From Enterovibrio nigricans DSM 22720 (GTDB lineage: Bacteria > Pseudomonadota > Gammaproteobacteria > Enterobacterales > Vibrionaceae): a stretch of 64,000 bases of DNA. The DNA lies in the NCBI RefSeq assembly GCF_900167155.1, contig NZ_FUXU01000001.1, positions 124,001-188,000 of the forward strand, in the 5' to 3' direction. A program made the position numbers and the translations under genes. Shown here piece by piece: positions 10,715-24,718 of the stretch. Positions within the stretch are counted from its first letter, which is position 1. Each line of letters begins with the position of its first letter. The notes under the pieces are model-generated. The model searched no databases. It saw only the letters and a list, made by a program, of their open reading frames with translations, and had not been told where the DNA came from.

Positions 10715-11209
10715 TTATATCGGCTCAACCGTTGTTAACGGCTCTGCGCTGACGACAACGCCATTTTTGTCTGCATACAAATAGTCCCCCGATGCGATCA
10801 GCACGCTTCCGATACGCAAGTTGACGCCAACTTCACCCAGCCCCTTCTTCTCAGTCTTGATAGGACAAACCCCCATTGCTTTCACACCAAGTGGCATTTT
10901 TTGCAGAGCCGAAGCGTCTCGGACAGCGCCATAAACCAACACACCGCTCCAGCCATTGCTGACGGCTTTCTCTGCCAGCAAATCGCCAAGTAAAGCGCGA
11001 TTGAGATTGCCATGTCCATCAACCACCAGCACGCGCCCTTCACCAGGAGAGGCCAGTAACTCTCTGACCTTTGAATTATCCTCATAGCAACGCAATGTTT
11101 CTATGTACCCTGAAAAGCACACGTTTCCGCCGTAATCTTGCCATTGAACTGGTATCCAAGTGACAGAACCTTCAAATTCATCGCATAAATCTGGCAAGAG
11201 ATCGTCCAT
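10715..11209 (-). CDS. RraA-family protein (RNase E activity regulator-like)
   Basis: RraA proteins bind RNase E and dampen mRNA decay; related proteins are aldolase-like. The chosen 164-residue protein has the family landmarks GRVLVVDGHGNLNRALLGD, GVLVYGAVRD, LGVKAMGVCPIKT, VNLRIGSVLIASGDYLYAD and NGVVVS. The frame remains open to 11422, but the RraA-like sequence begins MDDLLPDLCDEFEGS at 11209 with GGGAG a few bases upstream; the extra 71 codons show no family similarity. Whether it truly targets RNase E or is a diverged paralogue cannot be told from sequence alone, so I give no symbol. Confidence 0.88.
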   Translation of the reverse strand: MDDLLPDLCDEFEGSVTWIPVQWQDYGGNVCFSGYIETLRCYEDNSKVRELLASPGEGRVLVVDGHGNLNRALLGDLLAEKAVSNGWSGVLVYGAVRDASALQKMPLGVKAMGVCPIKTEKKGLGEVGVNLRIGSVLIASGDYLYADKNGVVVSAEPLTTVEPI

Positions 11210-11729
11210 GTTTTCTCCCATATCGTAAATAAACCGTGACAGATACGTGACTCTAACCCTAGCAAGAATTCCAAACCAAGCAGCGATTTCATCGCTAAAG
11301 TGGGATTTAGTAATAAGGAGACTGTCTGCCGTTTGCGATCGATTCGCGACCTGATGAAGAATAGCTATCCATAAAAACTGACGTGATTGAAGAGCAAGGT
11401 AACAGTCATATCTGTCAACCAATACGAACTATTCAGATTATTATTTCAATAAAAGTTTGAAGATATAAGGAGCGGGAATCATTAAAAGATCCCGTAAGAT
11501 GAGGAAATTCGCGTAGTTTGAGGAATAAAAGCTGTGATATCACCATTATTATTGAATCGAAGCGATTGACCAAGATCTAGCAAAATGCTCTGATATCCTT
11601 ACTTTCAATGCGTACCGTTACACATTTTTCACAGCTGTTGTAATAGTACGAAAAGGTTGAAACTCACTTTTAATATTTACAACGAAATCTACCCTTGAAA
11701 CACCAGCATCGTTGATTTTTTGAGCGAGA

Positions 11730-11743
11730 TTGACGTATATCAA
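11730..11743 (+). promoter_or_regulatory. FNR-type box upstream of arcA
   Basis: TTGAC-GTAT-ATCAA, 9 of 10 consensus positions. AT-rich -10-like hexamers (TTTATT/TATTAC, 11769-11776) lie at a distance that would put the box near -42 to -46. E. coli arcA is FNR-activated, so the site makes biological sense. Confidence 0.65.
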
Positions 11744-11786
11744 TAAAGCTTAAAAAATATTGCGTTGATTTATTACTAAATATTGT

Positions 11787-11889
11787 TAGCACGCTGTTAA
11801 ATGAATACAATCGTGCTATCCAATGGAATTGCTGCCCAAAAGCGTCTTGATTGGTAGCATGCAGAATGGTGATACGATTTCGTATTCAC
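11787..11889 (+). promoter_or_regulatory. arcA leader with competing hairpins
   Basis: CGTGCTA (11812-11818) can pair with TAGCACG upstream (11787-11793) or, extended by CCAAT/ATTGG across a bulge, with TAGCATG downstream (11855-11861). The two are mutually exclusive. A third hairpin, GTGATACGA/TCGTATTCAC, follows at 11869-11889. Seen by eye; not folded computationally. Confidence 0.4.
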
Positions 11890-12041
11890 CCTCTCTAAGG
11901 ATGGCGTTTGATACAGAAAAGTTTGTTCGATCGCTGAGTGAAAGTCTTTTGATCTGCTTTTCTTGTTTGTAAGTTTTCTTCACAATGTAATGTTACGCTG
12001 TGACTGTTATACCAGATTTTTTAAGAAATTAGGTAACGCCA

Positions 12042-12761
12042 ATGCAAACCCCTCATATTCTGATTGTTGAAGACGAGCATGTAACTCGTAATACGCTGAA
12101 AAGCATCTTCGAAGCTGAAGGTTATACCGTTCTAGAAGCCAATGATGGCGAAGAAATGCACCAAGTGCTATCTAACAATCAGGTTAACCTGGTAATCATG
12201 GACATTAACCTTCCAGGTAAAAACGGCCTGTTGCTGGCTCGCGAACTGCGTGAGCAAGGCGATATGGCGCTGATGTTCCTGACTGGCCGCGATAACGAAG
12301 TTGATAAGATCCTAGGTCTAGAGATTGGTGCTGATGATTACATCACCAAACCATTCAACCCGCGCGAACTAACTATCCGTGCTCGTAACCTGCTAACTCG
12401 TGCAATGAACCAAGGTTCTCCGCTAGAAGACAAGCGCTCAGTTGACCGCTACGTTTTCAATGGTTGGATTCTGGACATCAACAGCCGTTCATTGATTAGC
12501 CCAGACAACGAGCAGTTCAAATTGCCACGTTCGGAATTCCGTGCGCTGCTTCACTTCTGTGAAAACCCAGGAAAAATCCAAACACGTGCAGATCTTCTTA
12601 AGAAGATGACAGGTCGTGAGCTTAAGCCACACGATCGTACTGTAGACGTAACCATTCGCCGCATCCGTAAGCACTTTGAATCTTTCGGTGACACACCTGA
12701 GATCATTGCGACTATCCACGGTGAAGGCTACCGCTTCTGTGGTGAACTGGAAGATTTCTAA
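12042..12761 (+). CDS. arcA: Response regulator ArcA
   Basis: OmpR/PhoB-type regulator that represses aerobic respiration genes under low oxygen when phosphorylated by ArcB. 239 residues (E. coli 238). Receiver domain: acidic pocket VEDEH, phospho-acceptor Asp54 in [12 protein letters not shown], Thr in LTGRD, Lys in ITKPFNP. The C-terminal winged helix has the typical [14 protein letters not shown] and [14 protein letters not shown] segments. Its kinase gene arcB lies immediately downstream on the opposite strand, separated by one terminator; in E. coli the two are unlinked. Confidence 0.98.
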   Translation: MQTPHILIVEDEHVTRNTLKSIFEAEGYTVLEANDGEEMHQVLSNNQVNLVIMDINLPGKNGLLLARELREQGDMALMFLTGRDNEVDKILGLEIGADDYITKPFNPRELTIRARNLLTRAMNQGSPLEDKRSVDRYVFNGWILDINSRSLISPDNEQFKLPRSEFRALLHFCENPGKIQTRADLLKKMTGRELKPHDRTVDVTIRRIRKHFESFGDTPEIIATIHGEGYRFCGELEDF

Positions 12762-12780
12762 TTCTTTCCGTTCGAATGAG

Positions 12781-12807
12781 AAAAAGCCCGCTATAGCGGG
12801 CTTTTTT
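12781..12807. terminator. Bidirectional terminator between arcA and arcB
   Basis: AGCCCGCTATAGCGGGCT palindrome flanked by A5 and T6. It directly abuts the arcB stop codon. Confidence 0.94.
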
Positions 12808-12811
12808 GTTT

Positions 12812-15157
12812 TTACTTATGGCTATACTCATCCAGCCACTGCTTGAGCACAACAAGGTCGTGCAAGTAGCCGTCTTTGATTTCATCAACCCAGTCAGCAA
12901 TGTTCTCCCACCAAGCAGGCAACTCTGGTGATTGCGCTTGCTGTGCAACCTTCTGAATGTGCTTAAGACCGATTGAGCCAGCGGCACCTTTTATCTTGTG
13001 CGCCTCACTTGCAATACCTTCCTGATCTTTTGCCGTCATGTTGCTATCTAGGATTTTGATGTACTCAGGCATTACCTGCTCAAACATCTCAATACTCTTG
13101 TATACCGGCTCAGCGCCTACAATATCGACGTATGACATCAGCATTTCCAGATCAAGCAGTGTATCCATAACCTCACTACCAATGACTCGCTGAACGTCTT
13201 CCTTACGCTCGATTGCAATCGGGCACTGTAAGGCTAATCGCTCAATCACCCCAGCAACAGCAACTACGCTAATAGGCTTGCTGATGGCATCATCCATGCC
13301 TTTCTTGATGTACTCGTTTTTGTCTTTGATAACATTGGCCGTCAATGCCACAAGCGGCGGTAACTTCTGCCCACTATCTCGTAATGTTTTCGCAATGTCG
13401 AAACCCGTCATGTCTGGCAATTGGATATCAAGTAGCAACAGGTCGTACTCTTGTTGACTAAACATCGAGAGTGCCTCCTTGCCATTTCGCGCAACCAACA
13501 CCGTATGTCCCAAACTTTCTAACAGGTTTTTGGCAACCGTGATATTCAGTTCAATATCTTCGACCAGCAAGATTTGCAACGGACTTTGCTCTTCCTTCAC
13601 CGTTTCTACGTTTTCTGCATGCTCACAAAGCGGAACAGATAACGTCAGCGTAAAGACGCTACCTTCGCCGACATCACTGTCTACGGTGATGTCCCCTTCC
13701 ATCAACCTTGCTAACTGGCGAGAAACTGCGAGACCAATCCCTGTTCCTACAGCATGTAAATTGTCTTCGCCTTGTTTAACTTGATAATACATAGCGAAAA
13801 TCTTGCTTTGCTCGTCATACGGAATGCCAACACCGCTATCTTCGATATCAAATTCTAAGTGAGCGATGTCGCCTTCTACATCACAGCGCACAGCCACGTT
13901 GACAGCACCCTGTTTGGTAAATTTCACCGCATTTCCAACAAGGTTCCAAAGTATCTGACGAAGGCGCGTCGCATCGACTTTAATCGAGGATGGCAAATCA
14001 GTAAGGCGATCTAAGCTAAAGCGAAGACCCTTTTGTTCAGCCATCAAACCGCTAATATTTTCAATCTCTGAAACGAAATCATGAAAATCAACCGGCTGAG
14101 GAGACAACTCCAACCGGCTCCGATCTGACTTATCCAAGTCAATAATGTCGTTAAAGATATTACCCAAGGTAATCGCGCTGACGTGAATGGTACGCAAATG
14201 CCCCATTTGTTCGCCTGTCAGCTTCGTTTCCAGCAACATACGGCTTAACCCTACGATGCCATTTAATGGTGTACGGAGCTCGTGGCTAATGGTTGAAATA
14301 AAGGCGGTTTTATCACGGCTCGCCTTCTCTAAGGCATCTTGATAACGTTTTCGCTCAGTGATCTCTCGGCCAAAACCGACAATTCCTAAACGACGACCAT
14401 CACGGGCATAGAAAGGCAGTTTGCGCAGTTCAAAATACGCTTTCGTGCCATCTGTGTACTCCAACCACTGTTCGTAGGTTAATGATACGGTGTTATCGAA
14501 TACTTGCTGATCCGTCTCAACCACTTTACTCGCAACATCTTCGCTATAAACGTCCCAGGGAGTCAGACCAACAAGGTCCTTTTCTTTTTTACCCGTCAGA
14601 ACTTCCATGGCCTTATTGCAGCCTGAGAATTGTCCCTTTTCATTACGATAGTAAATAAGATCGGGGGAAGCATCGATAAAAGAACGAAGCAATACGGTTT
14701 GTTCAGCAAGATCCAACTGCGCTTTTTCACGCTGATAAACTTCATTTTCCAGATCCTGCATGGCCTCTTCACGCGCTTCTTCTGCTCGTTTTCTCTCTTC
14801 TATTTCCTGATTGAGCTGTGTGATGTTGTCTGTGAGTTGGCGATTGAGTTCCATGTCACGCGCTCGCATTTCCTCTAGCTTTGAAACAAGCTTAGATAGG
14901 CGCTGACGCGACTCCTCCAATTGATCGACCACAACAGAGAGAAAATAAACAGCCCAAGGCGTAATTAACAAACCGAAGAAAACAGAACGAATGATGTCAC
15001 TGTTATGCACTGTTCCATTGAGAAACAGCGTGATCCCTATTTGCACCAGCACGGCAAGTGCCACTAAAGCTAACGCCAAGAGCATGCTGAAACGCACGAG
15101 TCCTAGCTTTACAAGCAAATCGACATAGTATTGTGCTAAGAGTTTAATTTGCTTCAT
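12812..15157 (-). CDS. arcB: Tripartite anoxic sensor kinase ArcB
   Basis: Membrane kinase that reads respiratory quinone redox state and phosphorylates ArcA. 781 residues (E. coli 778). Order: two transmembrane helices (about 22-47 and 57-77), coiled-coil linker (80-150), PAS (about 155-270), HisKA with His292 in ISHELRTPLNG, ATPase with NLVGNAVKFT and GTGIGLAVS, receiver with Asp577 in LLLDIQLPDMTG, and HPt with His720 in EAHKIKGAAGSIG. His292 sits at the same number as in E. coli. The first redox-active Cys180 is kept, but position 241 is Tyr (TAT at 14435-14437) in KAYFELRK where E. coli has Cys. Convergent with arcA. Confidence 0.97.
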   Translation of the reverse strand: MKQIKLLAQYYVDLLVKLGLVRFSMLLALALVALAVLVQIGITLFLNGTVHNSDIIRSVFFGLLITPWAVYFLSVVVDQLEESRQRLSKLVSKLEEMRARDMELNRQLTDNITQLNQEIEERKRAEEAREEAMQDLENEVYQREKAQLDLAEQTVLLRSFIDASPDLIYYRNEKGQFSGCNKAMEVLTGKKEKDLVGLTPWDVYSEDVASKVVETDQQVFDNTVSLTYEQWLEYTDGTKAYFELRKLPFYARDGRRLGIVGFGREITERKRYQDALEKASRDKTAFISTISHELRTPLNGIVGLSRMLLETKLTGEQMGHLRTIHVSAITLGNIFNDIIDLDKSDRSRLELSPQPVDFHDFVSEIENISGLMAEQKGLRFSLDRLTDLPSSIKVDATRLRQILWNLVGNAVKFTKQGAVNVAVRCDVEGDIAHLEFDIEDSGVGIPYDEQSKIFAMYYQVKQGEDNLHAVGTGIGLAVSRQLARLMEGDITVDSDVGEGSVFTLTLSVPLCEHAENVETVKEEQSPLQILLVEDIELNITVAKNLLESLGHTVLVARNGKEALSMFSQQEYDLLLLDIQLPDMTGFDIAKTLRDSGQKLPPLVALTANVIKDKNEYIKKGMDDAISKPISVVAVAGVIERLALQCPIAIERKEDVQRVIGSEVMDTLLDLEMLMSYVDIVGAEPVYKSIEMFEQVMPEYIKILDSNMTAKDQEGIASEAHKIKGAAGSIGLKHIQKVAQQAQSPELPAWWENIADWVDEIKDGYLHDLVVLKQWLDEYSHK

Positions 15158-15266
15158 TGAACTTCCCGATCATCACGAACTAGAGACATGATAACGGTGA
15201 GATCCCCGAAGCTAAAGTAAAAGGGGATGAAACTGCGGTTGCCGTGTTGCTATCGAGAAGAAAAAA

Positions 15267-17012
15267 CTAGCTAACGTCCACCAGCTCTTGAGTCGTTGAG
15301 GTAATTTGATTGCGGCCTGCATTTTTTGCTTTATACAACGCCTTGTCAGCCAATGACACTAACTCGCCATAATCTTGTCCCGTTTTAGGAAAGATCGTTG
15401 CCGTACCCTGGCTGAGAGTTAAGCGATCAGACACGCCAGAAAATTCATGCGGAATGTTTGCCGCGGCTAACTCTAATGAAATATTTTCGGCAACATGTAT
15501 TGCACCAGTTTCTGTTGTGTTCGGTAAGAGTATCGCAAACTCCTCACCACCGTATCGGGCTACGGCATCAAGTGGTCGGCGAATAACGTGCTGAAATACA
15601 TCGGCCACTTTACGTAGCGCGGCATCACCGCTTTGATGACCATAATTGTCGTTGTAAGGTTTGAAAAAATCGATATCGCACAAGATCAGTGACAGTGGCT
15701 CGCCCTCACGAATATGCGAATGCCACATTTTCACCAGTTGTTCGTCAAAGCTTCGACGGTTGGCGACCTTTGTTAGACCGTCAACAAAACTGAGTTCTTC
15801 CAATTCCATGATGGCGTCAGCCAATTGTTGCTGCGTCGCCTTTCGCTCTGTCACGTCGCGTGCAATGACAAGCACACCTGTCGTTTCATCGGTTGGATCG
15901 ACAAATTGTGTTTTGGTCATTTCATACCAGACCATACTACCGTCACGCTTCATCACCAAGTCTTCATATTTTACGGTGTCGCCATCTTCGATAACGGGTC
16001 GATCCATTTTCTGGTGCTGCGCCAGGATTTCTGGCTCTACGATTTCTTCAGCCAATTCCCCTTCAAGGTCATCATGAGGCGCACCCATCGCTTCAGCAAA
16101 AGCAGGGTTCCCACCTAAAAATTCGTAGTCGTTGTTGTAGATGCCAATCGGATCCACACTGGCTTGAAAAATTGACGTCAGCAAGTTGCTGTGTTTTTTC
16201 AATTGCTGCTCAACTTCATGTCTAGCCTGAATCTCTTGCTCCATGACCTGACGCATCATATGCCAGTTGGTCACATCGTGGCTGATACTTAACGTGCCAT
16301 AGATGTGGTTATCCGTGTCTCGTAACACCGTTTGATTAGATTCTAATAAGCAGCTGTCGCCATTCGGGTTCGTGGTCCAGCTTTGTTGTGTGCGGCGACT
16401 GGCAACATCTTCTGTCGAATTAAAGAAAAGGCCTTCTTCTTCCCGTCCTTTCCAGAAGCGATCAAACGCTTGGTTTGTTCCCACCACTTTTCCTTCGCGA
16501 TCTTGGAAACAGACGAGTTCTGCCAACGAATTGATCACAGAACGAAAAATCTGATTGTCATCGTTAATAAACGGCTCGCTATAGACGCTCTCTGATTCGG
16601 GCTCTAACGATACAATCCATGCGTGTTTGCCTTTACACCAAATGGGTAACCCAGAGAATCGGGCGTAGCGGGGAACTTTGTGAGAAAAAGACGTGCGAAT
16701 ATCCGCGGTAACATCAATAAAAGGTGTGGGCCAGCGTCGGTGACGTAGCATGTGTGCAATCGCATTTTGCTCCTGCTCACTCCGCATACGAAAATCGCCA
16801 TGCTCTGTATCGATATCATACAAACGGACAAAGCTGCGATTAGCAAAAAAGATACGGCCGTCCTTGTGAGAGACAATAGCCTTTGGCGAATGGAGATTGG
16901 AGAGATAGGATTGCCAGTTTTTGAGCGATACGACACGCTTACGCGATGCCCATAATGCCCCTACCAGAAACCCTATCAAAATCAGCACTACGCCTAATGG
17001 CCCGTCAATCAT
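15267..17012 (-). CDS. PAS-GGDEF diguanylate cyclase
   Basis: Predicted to make cyclic di-GMP. 581 residues: an N-terminal hydrophobic anchor (about 6-22), two or three PAS-like sensor segments (around IVSHKDGRIFFANRS, LVCFQDREGKVVGTN and IGIYNNDYEFLGGNPAF, the last followed by a PAC-type ITERK-like ending), then GGDEF with active-site GGEEF in RYGGEEFAILLPNT. An RPLD sequence five residues before GGEEF matches the RxxD inhibitory I-site, so product feedback is likely. The input signal is unknown. It lies upstream of arcB on the same strand with about 110 bp between, and its ATG is preceded by AAAGGA. Confidence 0.93.
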   Translation of the reverse strand: MIDGPLGVVLILIGFLVGALWASRKRVVSLKNWQSYLSNLHSPKAIVSHKDGRIFFANRSFVRLYDIDTEHGDFRMRSEQEQNAIAHMLRHRRWPTPFIDVTADIRTSFSHKVPRYARFSGLPIWCKGKHAWIVSLEPESESVYSEPFINDDNQIFRSVINSLAELVCFQDREGKVVGTNQAFDRFWKGREEEGLFFNSTEDVASRRTQQSWTTNPNGDSCLLESNQTVLRDTDNHIYGTLSISHDVTNWHMMRQVMEQEIQARHEVEQQLKKHSNLLTSIFQASVDPIGIYNNDYEFLGGNPAFAEAMGAPHDDLEGELAEEIVEPEILAQHQKMDRPVIEDGDTVKYEDLVMKRDGSMVWYEMTKTQFVDPTDETTGVLVIARDVTERKATQQQLADAIMELEELSFVDGLTKVANRRSFDEQLVKMWHSHIREGEPLSLILCDIDFFKPYNDNYGHQSGDAALRKVADVFQHVIRRPLDAVARYGGEEFAILLPNTTETGAIHVAENISLELAAANIPHEFSGVSDRLTLSQGTATIFPKTGQDYGELVSLADKALYKAKNAGRNQITSTTQELVDVS

Positions 17013-17166
17013 TCAATCATCCTTTGCCGTAAACCGTGAATGTTGCCTTGCATTTTTGCATCAACATCACGGATTAATCTTGCCACACGCAGATGAAAGA
17101 AAACGAACCGTCTCCGCTTATTTTGCGAGCTATCAAACGCTAGTCACATTATCCTGAAATATGAAA

Positions 17167-18075
17167 TTAATTTCCTAACAGCGTCCCTTGAGACCCTTTT
17201 ACGGTTAAAACGCGCGCCAAGGCGGTCATTGCCAGCCAGCGGTTCTCACACCACTCAGGGGCCAGTAAGGTAGGCTTACGCGCACTGGCCGACACACGGT
17301 GATACACCACGTCAGCAGGTGTACGCAGGATCATTTCAGCGGCGCTTTCTACATAGTCTTCGATTGAGATCGCCGACAAGCGACCCGCTCGCCACGATTT
17401 TGCCATGACGCTACCTTCAACGATATGAAGAGGATGAAGTTTAATCCCTTCCACACCCGTCTCCACAACTCGGTCAATTGTACTGATATGATCTGCTTTC
17501 GTGTCACCCGGTAAACCCACAATCAGGTGGGTACACACATTTAAACCCAACGCGCGAGCTTTTCGAGTGACAGTCTCATAACTCGCAAAATTGTGACCGC
17601 GGTTAATGCGCTGTAACGTTTTGTCATTCGCTGTTTGAAGGCCCAATTCTAACCAGATTTCATAGCCCTGGTCTTTATAACTGGCCAGCAAATCAAGTAC
17701 TTCGTCTGGAACACAGTCTGGTCGAGTGCCAACACACAAACCGACAATATCTGCCGTTTTTAGTGCTTCTTCATACATTGCTTTCAGCTTTTCAACTTCC
17801 GCATATGTACTGGTATACGCTTGAAAATAGGCGAGATAACGCTTTGCTCGATTCACTTCTTGGGCGCGCATAGAAAGCTGAGCGGTAACAGATAACTGCT
17901 GGGCAGTTTCATCAGCAAAAGAGGCAACGTTGCAAAAGGTGCAACCGCCACGCCCTAAAGTGCCATCGCGGTTAGGGCAACTGAAGCCGCCGTGAAGCGT
18001 AAGTTTGTGAACTTTTTCGCCATACCTGCGTTGCAAATCCTGACCAAAGGTATTCACTAAATGATGAAGCTCCAT
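17167..18075 (-). CDS. YhcC-like radical SAM protein (TIGR01212 type)
   Basis: 302 residues. The N-terminus LTLHGGFSCPNRDGTLGRGGCTFCN carries the Cys residues expected for a radical SAM 4Fe-4S cluster in this family, here with a widely spaced first Cys and a CxxC pair. Downstream are LCVGTRPDCVPDE, ELGLQTANDKTL and THLIVGLPGDT, typical of the Elp3/MiaB-like radical SAM barrel. E. coli YhcC lies next to gltB, and here too the gene sits next to gltB, divergently. The substrate of the family is not established. Confidence 0.92.
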   Translation of the reverse strand: MELHHLVNTFGQDLQRRYGEKVHKLTLHGGFSCPNRDGTLGRGGCTFCNVASFADETAQQLSVTAQLSMRAQEVNRAKRYLAYFQAYTSTYAEVEKLKAMYEEALKTADIVGLCVGTRPDCVPDEVLDLLASYKDQGYEIWLELGLQTANDKTLQRINRGHNFASYETVTRKARALGLNVCTHLIVGLPGDTKADHISTIDRVVETGVEGIKLHPLHIVEGSVMAKSWRAGRLSAISIEDYVESAAEMILRTPADVVYHRVSASARKPTLLAPEWCENRWLAMTALARVLTVKGSQGTLLGN

Positions 18076-18654
18076 CGCCTACCGCCTGAAATTAGTGTCG
18101 TTCAAAAAAGCGGCGGATTCTAACACCGAAAATGGGTTAAAAAGCTCGACTACATCAATATTGGTTGAAGTATTTTCACCTAAAAATGAAAGTTAATTAC
18201 AATTCGTTTACATGCCTTTTTTCACCTCACCTTTCACACTCCTTGAATATTCACACACAGACCATCAAAGCGAGTTTTTATTCATAAATAGCGCAAGGTT
18301 ACGCTGATATGTATGCTTATGCTGTTATCAAAAAGCAATTTTTTATGGTAATTAAATTTCGAAATATGTAGGATAGATACAGCTGCGCCTAAATTGTGAG
18401 CAATAAAATTCGCCAAATTGTGCACTTAACTAGATGCTTATTTGGCGATTTAAATACAGCGCAGCATTTTTGCATAGGATTGCAGTTAAAGGAGATGGAT
18501 ACAGCCCACCAAGCTGTATCCGGGCTTGGGTACGCGAGAAAACACTTTTTTGTCTTCTCAAACTTGGTACCCGCTCAGCCCGTGCCCGCAACAGGTACGG
18601 CTAAGGAAGACAAATGCTCCCCCCAGCATTTGTGTCAACTGGAAGGACGTAAAC
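18076..18654 (+). promoter_or_regulatory. Upstream region and leader of the first glutamate synthase operon
   Basis: 579 bp between the radical SAM gene and gltB. The first ~400 bp are AT-rich and should hold the promoters for both divergent genes, though I could not pick a convincing -35/-10. The last ~160 bp are strikingly structured (separate entry). The overlapping reading frames at 18396-18662 and 18526-18654 have no family resemblance. Confidence 0.6.
18497..18633 (+). ncRNA. Candidate structured leader RNA of gltBD
   Basis: Four successive helices by eye. (1) GGATACAGC/GCTGTATCC, 9 pairs, 18497-18521. (2) A long arm with CGGGCT closing on AGCCCG, then GGTAC on GTACC, then GAGAA on TTCTC, about 18520-18582. 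(3) CGTGCC/GGTACG at about 18581-18599. (4) ACAAATGCT-C6-AGCATTTGT at 18610-18633. The last hairpin ends 9 nt before the GGAAGG ribosome-binding site. No terminator-like T run follows, so control, if any, would be at translation or stability. I could not assign it to a known riboswitch class. Confidence 0.55.
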
Positions 18655-23194
<4,540 letters not shown>

Positions 23195-23202
<8 letters not shown>

Positions 23203-24664
23203 GCCAACTGGATTTTTAGAATTCGGCCGGGAACTCCCGGGCAAAAAAGACCCTGCTGTTCGTATTCAAGACAACAAGGAATTTGTCCTGAACGAAGAGT
23301 TTGGTGAAAAGATTAACGAACAATCGTCACGTTGTATGGATTGTGGTGTACCGTTTTGTCATAACGGTTGCCCTATCGGCAACATCATTCCTGAATTCAA
23401 TGACGCGGTCTATCGCGACAGCTGGGAAGAAGCGTGGAACATTCTAAGTTCTACCAACAACTTCCCTGAATTCACTGGACGTGTGTGCCCTGCACCTTGT
23501 GAAACCGCGTGTGTTCTTGGTATCAATCAAGATCCGATCACGATTTGTAATATCGAGAAAACCATCGTTGAGACGGCCTATCGTGAAGGCTATGCCAAAC
23601 CGAAAATCCCAACATCTCGCACCGGTAAAAAAGTGGCGATCATCGGTTCAGGCCCTGCGGGTCTGTCCGCTGCAGAGCAACTTAACAGTGCAGGCCACTC
23701 AGTCACGGTTTTTGAACGTGATGAGAAAGTCGGCGGATTGCTACGTTTCGGTATTCCTGACTTCAAACTCGGCATGGACATAATCGATCGCAAGATCAAC
23801 TTGATGGCTGAAGCTGGCGTACAGTTTGAAGTGAATGCGCACGTCGGTGTCACCGTTAACGCACAGCAAATTCGTCAAGATTTCGATGTAGTACTGCTAA
23901 CAGGTGGCTCAACTGTGCCACGTGATTTACCTATCCCGGGCCGTGAATTGAAAGGCGTTCACTTTGCGATGGAATTCCTTGGTCAAAACAACCGCCGTGC
24001 AAACGGTATGGATTTGAAAACCGAAGAAATCCACGCAAAAGACAAGCACGTTGTGGTAATTGGCGGTGGTGATACGGGCTCTGACTGCGTGGGTACATCA
24101 AATCGTCATGGTGCGAAGAGCATAACCCAAGTGGAAATCATGCCTATCCCGCCTGAAAAGCGCCCTGCAAACATGCCTTGGCCGCAATACCCAATGATCA
24201 TGCGCACTTCCACTTCTCACGAGGAAGGTTGTGATCGTCATTGGAACATCCTGACAAAAGAATTCATCGGTGACGACGCTGGCAATGTAAAAGCACTGCG
24301 TATCGCTGACATTGTTTGGAAGGATGCTGCACCAGGCGAACGACCAGGTTTTGAGGAAGTCACGGGCTCTGAACGTGTTATCCCTTGTGATAACGCATTC
24401 TTAGCGATGGGCTTCCTTCATCCAGAACCTCACGGCGTACTCGCGCAGTTGGACGTCGCATTGGATGACCGCGGTAACGTGGCAACGCAAGGCTATCAAA
24501 CCAGCCAAAAAGGCGTATTCGCTGCAGGTGACATGCGTACGGGCCAGTCTCTGGTTGTACGTTGTATCAATGAAGGCCGCGAATGTGCACGAGCCATCGA
24601 TGAATACTTGATGGGCAATACAAACCTTGAAGCTAAAGCTGATTCACTGATGCTTTCCGCATAA
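23195..24664 (+). CDS. gltD: Glutamate synthase small subunit (first copy)
   Basis: NADPH- and FAD-binding partner passing electrons to the large subunit. 489 residues. The N-terminus holds cysteine clusters CMDCGVPFCHNGCP and CPAPCETAC for two 4Fe-4S centres, followed by the FAD loop IIGSGPAGLSAAE and the NADPH loop VIGGGDTGSDC. AAGDMRTGQSLVV near the end is the FAD-contacting motif of this family. The ATG lies inside the gltB end, so translation is coupled. Ends at a strong terminator. Confidence 0.97.
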
Positions 24665-24692
24665 TTATAAGTAAGTGTTATCTTCCAGTTTT

Positions 24693-24718
24693 GCCAGCCC
24701 TCTGTGGCTGGCTTTTTT
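24693..24718 (+). terminator. Terminator of first gltBD
   Basis: GCCAGCC/GGCTGGC stem, 6-nt loop, six T. Confidence 0.93.

Larger units (their letters stand above)
11210..12041. promoter_or_regulatory. Long regulatory region upstream of arcA
   Basis: 832 bp without a convincing gene between the rraA-like start and arcA. The first ~210 bp are an open but non-homologous extension of the rraA-like frame. The rest is AT-rich and holds an FNR-type box at 11730-11743, a weaker TTGAC-CAAG-ATCTA at 11566-11579 and several inverted repeats at 11787-11889. The long leader fits E. coli arcA, which also has a long multi-promoter upstream region. Confidence 0.6.

Noticed and set aside
11210-11422. 71-residue N-terminal extension of the RraA-like protein
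   Set aside because: No RraA similarity; a good ribosome-binding site precedes the start at 11209. Could be chance open frame.
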